Origin: Actinomadura graeca
Lineage (GTDB): Bacteria > Actinomycetota > Actinomycetes > Streptosporangiales > Streptosporangiaceae
Direction of reading: 5' to 3'
DNA length: 64,000 bases
NCBI RefSeq assembly: GCF_019175365.1
Contig: NZ_CP059572.1
Span: 3,782,001 to 3,846,000, forward strand
Shown: one piece after another, positions 42,949-51,949 of the stretch
How positions within the stretch are numbered: the stretch's first letter is position 1
How the letters are laid out: each line of letters opens with the position of its first letter
Program-made: the position numbers and the translations under genes
Notes under the pieces: model-generated
Databases searched by the model: none
Told to the model about the DNA's origin: nothing
Seen by the model: only the letters and a program-made list of their open reading frames with translations

Positions 42949-44009
42949 GGGCGGTCCCCCGCGTCCCTATGCCCGCGGGCCGCCGCGTGGATGCGGTTGA
43001 GCGTCTCCACGTCGTGGGCGGCGTCCTCCGCCGGGCTGAGGCAGGGCCGCCCGTCCGCCAGGACGTCGAAGAAGTGGTCCAGCTCGGCCTTGAAGGGGCT
43101 GACGTAGGAGCCGGGGAGCCTGCTCTCCACGAGGGCGCCGTCGCGGAGCCGGGTCGTGGACAGCGTCGCCGGGACGTTCTTGAGGTAGATCGACGGATAT
43201 TCCAGGACGTGGGTCGCGTCGCCGGTCACCGCGCGGATCTCCTCGACGTACCCGCCCGCGACGGTGTCGAGGGTCACGACGCCCATGCTGACGTGCCGGT
43301 CCGGGCCGTCCTGCCAGATGACCTCGACCCCGCGGCGGTCCAGCACGTCGGTGACGAGCCGCAACTCGGGCCGGGTGATGCCGGTCAGCACGCGCAGCAG
43401 GTACACCTCGTGGATCGCGAGGTTGAACAGCACCTCCTCGCGGAGGTACTCCCACGACCCGCCCCATTCCGGCGCCGCCGCGGGCGGGGTCCAGTCGAGC
43501 GGTCGGACGACGTCGAGGTGCGCGCGGAAGTGGTAGTCCATCGGCAGGGCGGCCTCGGCACGGAGGTAGACCGGGCCGGTCTCGCCGCGGACCTCGTCAC
43601 GCAGGGCGCCGAACGCCGTGTCGAACAGGCGGCTGTAGCCGACCATGACGGTCCTGCCGAGCGCCTTGGCCTTCTCGGCGATCGCGTGGGCGTCCTCGGT
43701 CGAGTAGCACAGCGGCTTCTCGACGAAGACGTCCATGCCGGCGTCCAGGGCGTCGTGGATGATGGCCGCGTGGTCCCCCGAGGTGAGGACCACCAGCACG
43801 TCCGCCGGCGAGGTCCGCAGCATCTCGCGGTGGTCGGTGAAGGTCGCGGCGACGCCGAACCGGTCCGCCACCCCCTTCAGGACGTGCGGGTCCCGCTCGC
43901 AGACCGCGCGGACGGTGCACGCGTCGGAGCGTTCGAGCAGGTGCGGCAGATGCATGATCTGCGCGATCTCCCCGCACCCGACGACGTCGACCGTGAGACG
44001 GCTTCGCAT
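42945..44009 (-). CDS. Gfo/Idh/MocA-family NAD(P)-dependent oxidoreductase
   Basis: 354 residues from ATG 44009 (GGGAAGG upstream). Rossmann GCGEIAQ (11-17), DVLVVLTSGDHAAII, and the conserved EKPLCYS near residue 96 carrying the catalytic Lys. The C-terminal half has the family's open sheet with an HEVYLL motif. Enzymes of this family oxidise sugars or inositols to ketones, and next to an StsC-like aminotransferase it probably makes the keto-substrate that is then aminated. Confidence 0.88.
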   Translation of the reverse strand: MRSRLTVDVVGCGEIAQIMHLPHLLERSDACTVRAVCERDPHVLKGVADRFGVAATFTDHREMLRTSPADVLVVLTSGDHAAIIHDALDAGMDVFVEKPLCYSTEDAHAIAEKAKALGRTVMVGYSRLFDTAFGALRDEVRGETGPVYLRAEAALPMDYHFRAHLDVVRPLDWTPPAAAPEWGGSWEYLREEVLFNLAIHEVYLLRVLTGITRPELRLVTDVLDRRGVEVIWQDGPDRHVSMGVVTLDTVAGGYVEEIRAVTGDATHVLEYPSIYLKNVPATLSTTRLRDGALVESRLPGSYVSPFKAELDHFFDVLADGRPCLSPAEDAAHDVETLNRIHAAARGHRDAGDRP

Positions 44010-44092
44010 TGCCTTCCCTTCGCTTGTGGCGGAGTCTGCGGGCCGCGCCGGGCGTGGGGGCGGCCCGTGTGCTGCTCGGAACCCGGGGCCGC

Positions 44093-45388
44093 TCAGAGCC
44101 CGTGGGCCGCGGCGACCTTGAGCAGGGCGTGGCGGATGTCGCTGAAGTCGGCGTAGTCGCCGAGCAGTAGGAAGTGCGGGATCGTCATGATCTGCTGCCG
44201 GGCGGCGAGCGACTCGGGCAGCGCGAAGTTCTTCGGGTCGATCCGGGTCAGCAGGGCCGGGTCGTACTTCTGCGGCGATCCGAGCGGGTTGTACAGGCGG
44301 CAGTCGTTCAGCGGGTCGTGCAGCGGCTCGCAGGTGACGCGCAGCTCGTGGCTGAGCTCGTTCTGCATCGCCTCGACCTCGGCGGGCTTGACGTCGGAGT
44401 GGACGCGGACGCAGTACCGGTAGTAGGTGCGCCTGGTGCATCCGTCCGGCGCCGCGACCGGCGAGAACGCGTCGATCTCGGTGAGCGCGTCGTCGAGCAG
44501 CGCCGCGGTCACGCGCCGCTGCTCGTTCTCGGCGTCCATCTCCTCAAGGCGCCCCAGCAGCAGCGCCGCCTGCACCTCCGACAGGCACAGGTTCCGCCCC
44601 TGGACGTCGCCGCGGTCCTGGAGGTTGGGGTCGCCCACCCCCGGGTTGACGGAGTAGACACGGCCGTCGGCGCGGTACTGCTCCATGAGCCCGGCGAGGG
44701 ACGCGTCGGCGGTGACGGACGCGCCGCCCTCGCCGCACGTCAGGACCTTCGACTCCTGCATGCTGTAGGTGCCGATCGCGCCGTAGGTGCCGACCGGCCT
44801 GCCCCGGTACTCGGCGCCGTGCGCCTGCGCGCAGTCCTCAACCAGCGCGAGGCCGTGCCGCCGCGCGAGGCCGGTGAACGCGTCGAGGTCGGCGGTGTTG
44901 CACGCGTAGTGGACGAGCAGGACGGCCTCGGTGCGCGGCGTCAGCGCGGCGGCAGCGGCGGCCGGGGACATGCAGAGCGTGCCGGGGTCGATGTCCACCA
45001 GGACCGGGACGAGCCCGGCGCCCGCGACCGCTGACGCGCACGCGACCCAGGTCAGGCCGGGGACCAGCACCTCCGCGCCGCGGCTGAGCCCGAGCGCCTC
45101 GAAGGCGATCGTCAGGGCGCTGCTGCCGCTGGTGGTCGGGATGCAGTGCTCCACGCCGTGGTAGGCGGCGAACGCGCGGGCGAAACGCCGCTCGTACAGC
45201 TCCTGGCCGTTGTGCATCTCGCTGATCGCCCAGCGGCCGCTGCGCAGCGCGTCCAGGGCGAGGCGCTCGGTCCCGGCGTCGAGCCGCGGCCACGCGGGCC
45301 ACGGCGTCGCGCGGGCGGGCGTGCCTCCGTAGGCGGCGAGTCCCTCGCCGGGGCCGCTCTTCGTCGCGCCACCGAGCGCCTCGCTCAT
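44093..45388 (-). CDS. DegT/DnrJ/EryC1 aminotransferase, StsC/BtrR-like
   Basis: 431 residues. PLP-lysine in GTYSMQESKVLTCGEGGA (Lys214), EDCAQAHGAEYRGR (Asp185) and PGLTWVACASAVAGAGLVPVLVDIDP. The run SGRWAIS..., TTSGSSALTIAFEALG and the SMQ..KVLT.GEGG form are typical of the L-glutamine:scyllo-inosose / 2-deoxy-scyllo-inosose aminotransferases (StsC, BtrR) rather than AHBA synthases. With the Gfo/Idh oxidoreductase it predicts a keto-cyclitol or keto-sugar amination. No cyclitol synthase is seen in the window. It is first in a four-gene leftward operon. Confidence 0.85.
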   Translation of the reverse strand: MSEALGGATKSGPGEGLAAYGGTPARATPWPAWPRLDAGTERLALDALRSGRWAISEMHNGQELYERRFARAFAAYHGVEHCIPTTSGSSALTIAFEALGLSRGAEVLVPGLTWVACASAVAGAGLVPVLVDIDPGTLCMSPAAAAAALTPRTEAVLLVHYACNTADLDAFTGLARRHGLALVEDCAQAHGAEYRGRPVGTYGAIGTYSMQESKVLTCGEGGASVTADASLAGLMEQYRADGRVYSVNPGVGDPNLQDRGDVQGRNLCLSEVQAALLLGRLEEMDAENEQRRVTAALLDDALTEIDAFSPVAAPDGCTRRTYYRYCVRVHSDVKPAEVEAMQNELSHELRVTCEPLHDPLNDCRLYNPLGSPQKYDPALLTRIDPKNFALPESLAARQQIMTIPHFLLLGDYADFSDIRHALLKVAAAHGL

Positions 45389-45673
45389 GGCTCATCACCG
45401 CTCTTTCCTCAAAGTCCTTGGGTGCGCAGGGGCGCGCCGTCCTCCGGCCGATGGGGCGCTGCCATCGTGGTCGGCGGCGGCGGAGCGGCGATATCCCCCG
45501 CCGACCGCTCTGCCGGGCGGACGAATGGGCTGTCCGGACATGGCGGAAGGGTGAGCGGCGGGACGCCAGGTCCCGGCCGCCCGGGACCGCCGCCGTCCAT
45601 CTGGCAGGCCCGTCTGAGCGCCCCAAAGGCGCCAGACAGCGACGGGCCGCATCCCTAGCGTGGACCAGGCCGC

Positions 45674-45736
45674 GCCGATGCCGGGTCGTGCCGATGCCGC
45701 GACGTGCCGATCCGGGTCGTGCCGACGACGGGACGA
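45674..45736. repeat. Four tandem 15-16 bp repeats
   Basis: Units starting at 45674, 45690, 45706 and 45721 follow GCCGATGCCGGGTCGT with small changes. They lie in the 376-bp gap 45389-45764 between the divergent aminotransferase and membrane transferase genes. Helical phasing of about 1.5 turns could present repeated regulator sites. Nothing else was recognised in the gap. Confidence 0.6.
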
Positions 45737-45764
45737 GCCGCCAAGACGAACGGGGTGCAGGGCC

Positions 45765-47297
45765 GTGGGAATCGATCGTAAGCCGAGGACTCCGGAGCCT
45801 CCGGCCGACGCGCCGGAGGCTCCGGAGTCCCCGGACACGCAGGGGACGGACGAGGTGACCGCCGCTCCAGGCGGACGCGGCCCGCAGGTGCTCGCGTTCG
45901 CCACGGCCCTGGTGGCAGGCACGGCCGGCATCTCGATGGCGTCGCCGTGGCGGGACGAGGCGGCCACCGTCTCCGCGACGCGGCGCACCCTGCCGGAGCT
46001 GTGGCGGCTCCTCGGGCACACCGACGCCGTCCACGGCGCCTACTACCTGCTGCTGCACCCGCTGGTGAGGGTGTTCGGCAGCGGTGAGGCGGTACTCCGC
46101 CTGCCCTCGGTCCTCGCGGTCGCCGTCGCCGCGGCCGGGGTGGCGTGGCTGGGGCAGCGGCTGGACGGGCGGCGCACCGGCGTGCTCGCGGGGGCCGCGT
46201 TCGCGCTGACCCCGACGGTCGGCAGGTACGCCCAGGAGGCCCGGTCCTACGCGCTCGTGACGGCGCTCGCCGTGCTGTCCACATGCCTGTTCGTGAAGCT
46301 CACCGAGCGGGCCTCGGCGCGCCGGTTCGCCGCGTACGGCGCGGGCCTCGCGCTGCTCGGCGCCGTCAGCATCTTCGGACCGCTGATCGTGGCGGCGCAC
46401 GCGGTGCCGCTGTGGCGGCGGCACCGCGCGCTCGCACGCGGCTGGACGGCCACCGTGCTCGCGGTCGCCGTCGTGCTCGCGCCGCTCGCGTGGGTCACCT
46501 CGCGGCAACGCGACCAGGTCGCGTGGCTGCCCAAGCCGTCCCCCGGCGAGATCTGGGTCCTGGTGTCGAGCCTGGCCGGGTCGTCGCTGCTGCTCGCGCC
46601 GGTCGCGTTGGCCGCCGGGTACGGGCTGGCGCGGGCGCGCGGCCTGCGCGGCGTCGCGCTGCCGTGGCTGCTGGTCCCGCCGGTGCTGCTGATGGCGGTC
46701 AGCCTCGTCACGCCGCTCTACACATTCCGGTACGTCCTGTTCTGCCTGCCTGCGGCGTCGCTCGCGGCCGGAGCCGGGCTCGCCCGCCTCGCCTCGGGCT
46801 GGCGGCTCGCGGCCGGAGTGCTGCTCGTCGCGCTGGCGGTGCCCGGCCACATACAGCTGCGCCAGCAGGACTCGCGCATCGACGACCTGCGCGCGATGGA
46901 CGCGATCCTGCGGGCGAACGCCCGTCCGGGGGACGGGCTGCTGTTCGCCTGCGGCGCTGACCGCCGGGTCATGGCACCCTACGGCTCCACCTACCGGCGG
47001 CTCGTGGACGTCGCGCTGGACGAGTCCCCCGCACACGCGGGCACGATGACGGGCACGTCGTCGGCCGATCCCGAGACCGCCGCCAGGCTCGGCCGGGTGA
47101 ACCGGGTATGGGTGCTGGGCCTCGGCGACGGCTCCCCCTGCCGGGACGGCAAGGAGGCCCTGCTGCGCGCGGCCGGGGGCTTCGCCGGGCCCGGGGGCGC
47201 CGGGCGATGGCACTTCCGTGGCGGCACGCTCCTGCTCACCGGGCGGCGGGCTCCGGCGGCGCCGGGGCCCACAGCTCCGGCGACCGGAACGGGATGA
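45765..47297 (+). CDS. GT-C/GT39-like membrane mannosyltransferase
   Basis: 510 residues from GTG 45765. After an acidic Pro-rich start come about 10 hydrophobic helices. WRDEAATVSATRRTLPELW early on has the Asp-Glu pair expected on the first extracytoplasmic loop of GT-C enzymes using polyprenyl-phosphate sugars. GAYYLLLHPLVRVFGSGEAVLRLPS is the usual second motif. It likely mannosylates lipids, proteins or a natural product on the outer membrane face. Its last 62 nt overlap the convergent gene at 47236. Confidence 0.82.
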   Translation: MGIDRKPRTPEPPADAPEAPESPDTQGTDEVTAAPGGRGPQVLAFATALVAGTAGISMASPWRDEAATVSATRRTLPELWRLLGHTDAVHGAYYLLLHPLVRVFGSGEAVLRLPSVLAVAVAAAGVAWLGQRLDGRRTGVLAGAAFALTPTVGRYAQEARSYALVTALAVLSTCLFVKLTERASARRFAAYGAGLALLGAVSIFGPLIVAAHAVPLWRRHRALARGWTATVLAVAVVLAPLAWVTSRQRDQVAWLPKPSPGEIWVLVSSLAGSSLLLAPVALAAGYGLARARGLRGVALPWLLVPPVLLMAVSLVTPLYTFRYVLFCLPAASLAAGAGLARLASGWRLAAGVLLVALAVPGHIQLRQQDSRIDDLRAMDAILRANARPGDGLLFACGADRRVMAPYGSTYRRLVDVALDESPAHAGTMTGTSSADPETAARLGRVNRVWVLGLGDGSPCRDGKEALLRAAGGFAGPGGAGRWHFRGGTLLLTGRRAPAAPGPTAPATGTG

Positions 47298-48438
47298 CCG
47301 CCACGACGGCCGCCGCGAGGAACAGGCGCAGGTCGTCCAGCGGGAACGTCATGATCGACAGGACGGCGGCCGGCCACGCGACCCGGGCGGCCCGCGGCCC
47401 GCGCACCGGGACGAACGCGGCCAGCACCAGCCAGACCTGGTGATGCGTCCAGGAGATCGGGGAGATCATCAGGCTCGCGGCGCCGACGACGACCAGGGCC
47501 GTGAGCGGTGCCCCCTCCCGCTCGAACCGGACGGCCCGGCGCACCGCGGCGCCGAGGGCGGCCAAGGCGCACACCAGCCAGACGCCCTTCTCGACGGGTC
47601 CCCCGCCCATGCCCAGCCGCTGCAACCACGCCTCGATCGAAATGTTGCCATTGGAGGTGAAGGCGTAGACGTCGTCGCCATGGAAGACGGTCGTCAGCCA
47701 GAAATCGGAACTGTCATGGGGCAGGATCGCCATAGCCGCCACCGAGGCCCCGGCGAAAACGGCGGCGGCGATGAGAGCGACCTGGCGGCGGCCCGCGAAC
47801 CACAGATAGGGAATGAAGGTGAGCGGCGTCAGTTTCACGCCGGACACCAGTCCCAGCGCCACTCCCCCGGCGCGGCCGAACCGCAGGACCCCGACCAGCA
47901 CCAGCGCCGACACCATCAGGCTGATCTGCCCGAACTTCACGTTGATCGCCACGGGCGCGCTGAGCGCGAGCGCCAGGAACATCGCCCCGGTGGCCGACGC
48001 CCGCGCGACCCCGGGCGGCGCGACGTGCCGGCCCGCCGCCCACGCGATGGCCGCGACCGAGCCCGCGGTGAGCAGCGACCACACGCCCGCCACCCCCTGG
48101 AATCCGCCGAAGACCAGCGGGAAGAGCAGCAGGGCCGCCAGCGGCGGGTAGGTGAAGCCGTCGCCCGTCCCGGCCCGGTCGTAGCCGTAGAGGCCGTGGC
48201 CGTGCCGGAGCGAGTCGATCGCCTCGCGGTAGGTCTCCAGGTCCGTCATGCCGCTTCCGTGACCGGGCCCGAGGACCGCCTTGTGGCACGCCAGTGCCAG
48301 CACGACCGCGCCCGCGCCCCAGCCGGCCACGGCACCCGCCGCGTGCAGCATCACGCGACGGTCACGGACCTTTTCCCGGACGGGACGGCCGCCGTTCTCC
48401 GGAATCGTTGTCAGCGTGCTCGGGACGTCGGTTCCCAT
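47236..48438 (-). CDS. GT87 (DUF2029) polyprenyl-phosphomannose mannosyltransferase
   Basis: 400 residues from ATG 48438 (GTG/Met choices up to 48480). Eight to ten helices. Signature GMTDLETYREAIDSLRHGHGLYGYDR...FTYPPLAALLLFP, with the catalytic Asp on the first loop, is that of DUF2029/PimE-like alpha-1,2-mannosyltransferases. ISWTHHQVWLVLAAF near the end is also typical. Together with the previous gene, tail to tail, it gives two GT-C enzymes in the cluster, perhaps for decorating a lipid-linked product. Confidence 0.85.
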   Translation of the reverse strand: MGTDVPSTLTTIPENGGRPVREKVRDRRVMLHAAGAVAGWGAGAVVLALACHKAVLGPGHGSGMTDLETYREAIDSLRHGHGLYGYDRAGTGDGFTYPPLAALLLFPLVFGGFQGVAGVWSLLTAGSVAAIAWAAGRHVAPPGVARASATGAMFLALALSAPVAINVKFGQISLMVSALVLVGVLRFGRAGGVALGLVSGVKLTPLTFIPYLWFAGRRQVALIAAAVFAGASVAAMAILPHDSSDFWLTTVFHGDDVYAFTSNGNISIEAWLQRLGMGGGPVEKGVWLVCALAALGAAVRRAVRFEREGAPLTALVVVGAASLMISPISWTHHQVWLVLAAFVPVRGPRAARVAWPAAVLSIMTFPLDDLRLFLAAAVVAVIPFRSPELWAPAPPEPAAR

Positions 48439-48651
48439 TTCGATCGGGCCCCCTTGTACAAGCGGTGTCGGCGGGAGCAAGAATCGCCCGATCCGGCAGG
48501 CCCGGGAATGGCCGGGTGGGCGCTCGTCCGGCCTGCCCGTCCGCGCCGCGGCCGGAACGGTGGTACCCGAGGGTGCGCCTGAACGTGGCTGGGCCGCACG
48601 GCGCCCGCGGACCTAGCGTGATCGCGCCGCACCGCACCCAGGAGGACACGG

Positions 48652-49290
48652 ATGGACGCCATGCAAGCCGCCCTCGGCCGCTACCTGCTGTCGCACTGCG
48701 AAAGCCCGGACGACGTGCTGCGGGACCTGGCGGTGGAGACCGAGGCGACGGCCCCCGACCTGCACATCACCCACTACGAGGGCGCGCTGCTGTCCATGAT
48801 CACCCGGATCACCGGGGCGCGGCGCGTCGTCGGGGTGGGGGTCTTCACCGGCTACTCCTCGCTGTGCATCGCCCGCGCCATGCCCGAGGACGGGCGGCTG
48901 CTCGCACTGGAGATCAACGCCGAGTGGGCCGCCATCGCCGAGCGGTACTGGAAGCGCGCCGGCGTGGACCACAAGATCGACCTGCGGGTGGGACCGGCGG
49001 CCGACGCGCTGCTCGCGCTGCCCGAGGACGACGAGGTCGACTTCGCCTTCATCGACGCGGACAAGGTCAACCACCGGCTCTACTACGAGGAGCTGCTGCG
49101 GCGGATGCGCCCGGGCGGCCTGATCCTGCTCGCCGACTCGCTGCGCGGCGGCCGCGTCCTGAAGGACGACTGCGACGCCGAGGACGTCGTGGCCGTCCGG
49201 GAGCTGAACGAGGCCGTGCACGCCGACGACCGCGTGGACTCGCTGATCTTCCCGTCCGGGGACGGCGCCACGATGGTCCGCAAGCGCTGA
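48652..49290 (+). CDS. Class I O-methyltransferase (CCoAOMT-like)
   Basis: 212 residues, AGGAGG upstream. SAM loop VVGVGVFTGYSSLCIARAM, metal/substrate motif FAFIDADKVNHRLYYEELLRRMRPGGLILLADS. The fit to the caffeoyl-CoA/catechol O-methyltransferase family is full length. It likely methylates a catechol-like hydroxyl, which could be on the aromatic product of the type III PKS further right. Confidence 0.9.
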   Translation: MDAMQAALGRYLLSHCESPDDVLRDLAVETEATAPDLHITHYEGALLSMITRITGARRVVGVGVFTGYSSLCIARAMPEDGRLLALEINAEWAAIAERYWKRAGVDHKIDLRVGPAADALLALPEDDEVDFAFIDADKVNHRLYYEELLRRMRPGGLILLADSLRGGRVLKDDCDAEDVVAVRELNEAVHADDRVDSLIFPSGDGATMVRKR

Positions 49291-49392
49291 GCCGCCCGCC
49301 TGGGCATGGTCGTTCGTGCGTCGATCGGGACCTTATGACGGCGGGGCGGCAGCGATGACGATGGTCGCCGAGCCGAGTCCTGGAGGGAACCC

Positions 49393-50760
49393 GTGACCGA
49401 GACGACCGCGCCCATGCCCCCGTACGAGGAGATCCGGAGGATCAACGTCACGACCAGGCGCGCCGGTGTGGCGCCCGGGTACCTGTTCATGTCGCCGCAG
49501 TCCATCCTGGAGCCGGCCGCGCCGCACGGCCCGCAGATCGCCGACGACCAGGGCCGGGTGGTCTGGTTCCGCCCGGTCCCCGAGGGCCAGTACGCCACGA
49601 ACGTCCGGGTGCAGGAGTACCGGGGCGAGCCCGTCCTCACCTGGTGGCAGGGCGAGGCGACGCGCACCGGCGCGGGCACCGGCGCCTGCTACATCGCCGA
49701 CACCTCCTACCGTGTCATCGCGACGCTGCGCATGGGCGGCGGCATGCCCGCCGACCTGCACGAACTGCTGCTGACCGACCGGGGGACGGCGCTGCTCGTC
49801 GGCTACCACCCGAAGACGCACGACCTGTCGCCCGTCGGCGGCCGGGAGGACGGCCTGATCCTCGACAGCGTCATCGAGGAGATCGACATCGCGACCGGCG
49901 AGGTGCTGCTGCACTGGAGCGGCGCCGAGAGCATCCCGCTCGGGGAGAGCGACCTGCCCGTCCAGATGGCGGGCGACGGCCCCTGGGACCACCTGCACGT
50001 GAACGCCATCGGCGTGGACGACGATGACAACCTGATCGTCACGGCGCGGCACTCGCAGGCGCTCTACAAGCTGGACCGGGGCACCGGCGAGGTCCTGTGG
50101 AAGCTCGGCAGCGGCGCGAGCACGCTCGTGCTGGGCGTGGGCGCGCGGCTGAACTGGCCGCACGACGCGCAGCCGGTCGGGGACGGCGTCCACCGCGTGT
50201 TCGACAACGGCGCGAACATCGGCATGGAGGGCTACGAGTCGCGCGTGGTGTGGCTGCGCGCCGACGTCGGGAACGGCGTCGCGACGCACGTCCGGCAGCT
50301 CACCCACCCCGAGCACCTGTCGTCGTCGGTCGAGGGGAGCGCGCAGGGCCTGCCGAACGGCAACACCCTGGTCGGCTGGGGACGCGCGGGCCGCATCTCC
50401 GAGTTCTCCCCCGACGGCGAGCTGCTGTTCGACGCCACCACGCCCGACGGGCCCGGGTGGACCACCTACCGGGTGTTCCGGCAGGAATGGCACGGCCGCC
50501 CGGACACCCCGCCGGAGGCGGTGGTGGACGGCGACCTGGTGCGCGCGGTGTGGAACGGCGCGACCGGCGTCGCCCGCTGGCGGCTGCTGGCCGGGCCCGC
50601 CGAGGACGCGCTCCAGGAGGCCGACGTCGTGGACTGGGACGGCTTCGACACCGCCGTCAAGCTGCCCGCCTCCCCGCGTCCCGGCGTCGTGCGGGTCGAG
50701 GCCCTCGGCGCGGACGGCCGGACGATCGGGACGTCCCCCGTCGTGCCGGCCGGACGCTGA
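49393..50760 (+). CDS. Arylsulfotransferase (ASST)-family protein, paralogue A
   Basis: 455 residues from GTG 49393 (GGAGGG upstream). Six-blade propeller pattern: VLTWWQGEATR, LLTDRGTALLVGYHP, EEIDIATGEVLLHW, DHLHVNAIGVDDDDNLIVTARHSQALYKLDRGTGEVLWKLG, NTLVGWGRAGRISEFSPDGELLFDA. A His in HLHVN is the candidate for the sulfohistidine. There is no signal peptide, so it acts in the cytosol, unlike AssT of enterobacteria. The family moves sulfate between phenols without PAPS. A second copy lies at 59251-60660. Ligand binding without catalysis is the alternative. Confidence 0.8.
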   Translation: MTETTAPMPPYEEIRRINVTTRRAGVAPGYLFMSPQSILEPAAPHGPQIADDQGRVVWFRPVPEGQYATNVRVQEYRGEPVLTWWQGEATRTGAGTGACYIADTSYRVIATLRMGGGMPADLHELLLTDRGTALLVGYHPKTHDLSPVGGREDGLILDSVIEEIDIATGEVLLHWSGAESIPLGESDLPVQMAGDGPWDHLHVNAIGVDDDDNLIVTARHSQALYKLDRGTGEVLWKLGSGASTLVLGVGARLNWPHDAQPVGDGVHRVFDNGANIGMEGYESRVVWLRADVGNGVATHVRQLTHPEHLSSSVEGSAQGLPNGNTLVGWGRAGRISEFSPDGELLFDATTPDGPGWTTYRVFRQEWHGRPDTPPEAVVDGDLVRAVWNGATGVARWRLLAGPAEDALQEADVVDWDGFDTAVKLPASPRPGVVRVEALGADGRTIGTSPVVPAGR

Positions 50761-50778
50761 CCCGGGCGGCGCCTCGAC

Positions 50779-51864
50779 ATGAAGAAGAGGTGGGGCAGCC
50801 AGGGGTTCTTCTTCGGTGACGGGCCCGAGACCAGGATCCTCGACTACCCGCGTTACGGGCTGGAGCTGGCCGTGGCCGGGGCCCGGCGCCGCAACCCGCC
50901 GATCCCGCCGTGGCTGCGCAGGTACGCGAGGACATGGCAGAGCTTCGGCCCGGCGCGCCCGTGCGCAGGCGGTCCGCGTCCGGAGGAACCGCTCGTGTAC
51001 GGGCTCTGCCAGGCATGGAACGAAGAGGACGTCATCTACGCGACGGTCCGGAACATGCTGCTCCAGGGCGCCGACAGGGTCTTCGTCATCGACGACGGCT
51101 CCGACGACGGGACGGCCGCCGAGGCGGCGGCCGCGGGGGCGACCGTCATCTCCGACGCCAGCGACGGGCTGTTCGACGAGGTGCGCCGGACCGAGCGCCT
51201 CGTCCGGGTGGCCGAGGAGCGGACGGAGGAGGCGGGGCGGCCCGTCTGGTGGGTCGTCGTCGACGCCGACGAGTTCCCCCGCGGCCCCGAAGGGATGACC
51301 ATCGCCGACCTGGCCCGCTCCCTGCCGCCCTGGGTCGACACGGTCGGGAGCCGCGTCCTGGAGCACTACCCGGGCCGGCTGTCGGCGCCCCGTCCCCGGC
51401 ACCATCCCCTCGACGAGCTGCCGAACGCCCACTGGAACACCATCCGCTTCTGCCCCGCCGGGCACTGGAAGCACCAGATGCTGCTCGTCCGCGGGCCCGG
51501 CGAGCTGCGGTTCACCTTCGGGCGGCACACCATCGCGGCGCCGCCGTCCCGGAAGCCCGTCCTGGAGAGCGAGGCGTCCCTGCTGATGCACCACTTCCCG
51601 CTGCGGGACATGGAGCGGACCGCGCGGAAGTTCCGGCTGGCGAACTCGGCCTCGGGACGGTACGGCGCGAGTTCCGACACGTTCGTGAAGGAGCGGACCG
51701 AGGGGCGGCTGCGGATGCTGAGGCTCGCCTACGAGGAGCGCTACGACCTGCTGCCCAACACCTTCCCCGGGGAGCCCCGGACGGGCGCGTCCGTCCGGGA
51801 CTGGCGTGAGCTGGTGCCGCCTTCCGAACGCGACGTCCGGCACGTCCCGGGCGCCCCGCTCTGA
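50779..51864 (+). CDS. Family 2-type glycosyltransferase
   Basis: 361 residues, 18 nt after the ASST gene, same strand, so probably co-transcribed. GT-A features: LCQAWNEEDVIYATVRNMLLQGADRVFVIDDGSDDGT and the metal-binding VVVDADEFPRG. Middle and C-terminal parts (HWKHQMLLVRGPGELRF, HHFPLRDMERTARKF) match actinobacterial proteins of the Glyco_tranf_2_4 type. Acceptor unknown. Confidence 0.82.
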   Translation: MKKRWGSQGFFFGDGPETRILDYPRYGLELAVAGARRRNPPIPPWLRRYARTWQSFGPARPCAGGPRPEEPLVYGLCQAWNEEDVIYATVRNMLLQGADRVFVIDDGSDDGTAAEAAAAGATVISDASDGLFDEVRRTERLVRVAEERTEEAGRPVWWVVVDADEFPRGPEGMTIADLARSLPPWVDTVGSRVLEHYPGRLSAPRPRHHPLDELPNAHWNTIRFCPAGHWKHQMLLVRGPGELRFTFGRHTIAAPPSRKPVLESEASLLMHHFPLRDMERTARKFRLANSASGRYGASSDTFVKERTEGRLRMLRLAYEERYDLLPNTFPGEPRTGASVRDWRELVPPSERDVRHVPGAPL

Positions 51865-51949
51865 CGGACCGCGACGGCGCCTCCGGTGGCCGCACATGGT
51901 CATGGCGGTACACGCCGACATCCGCTCGAAGGTGGCTTACATTCACAGA

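Noticed and set aside
44093..45388. AHBA synthase (RifK-type) for an ansamycin starter
   Set aside because: Motifs around the PLP-lysine and TTSGSSAL match StsC/BtrR-type enzymes better, and no other AHBA gene is present.
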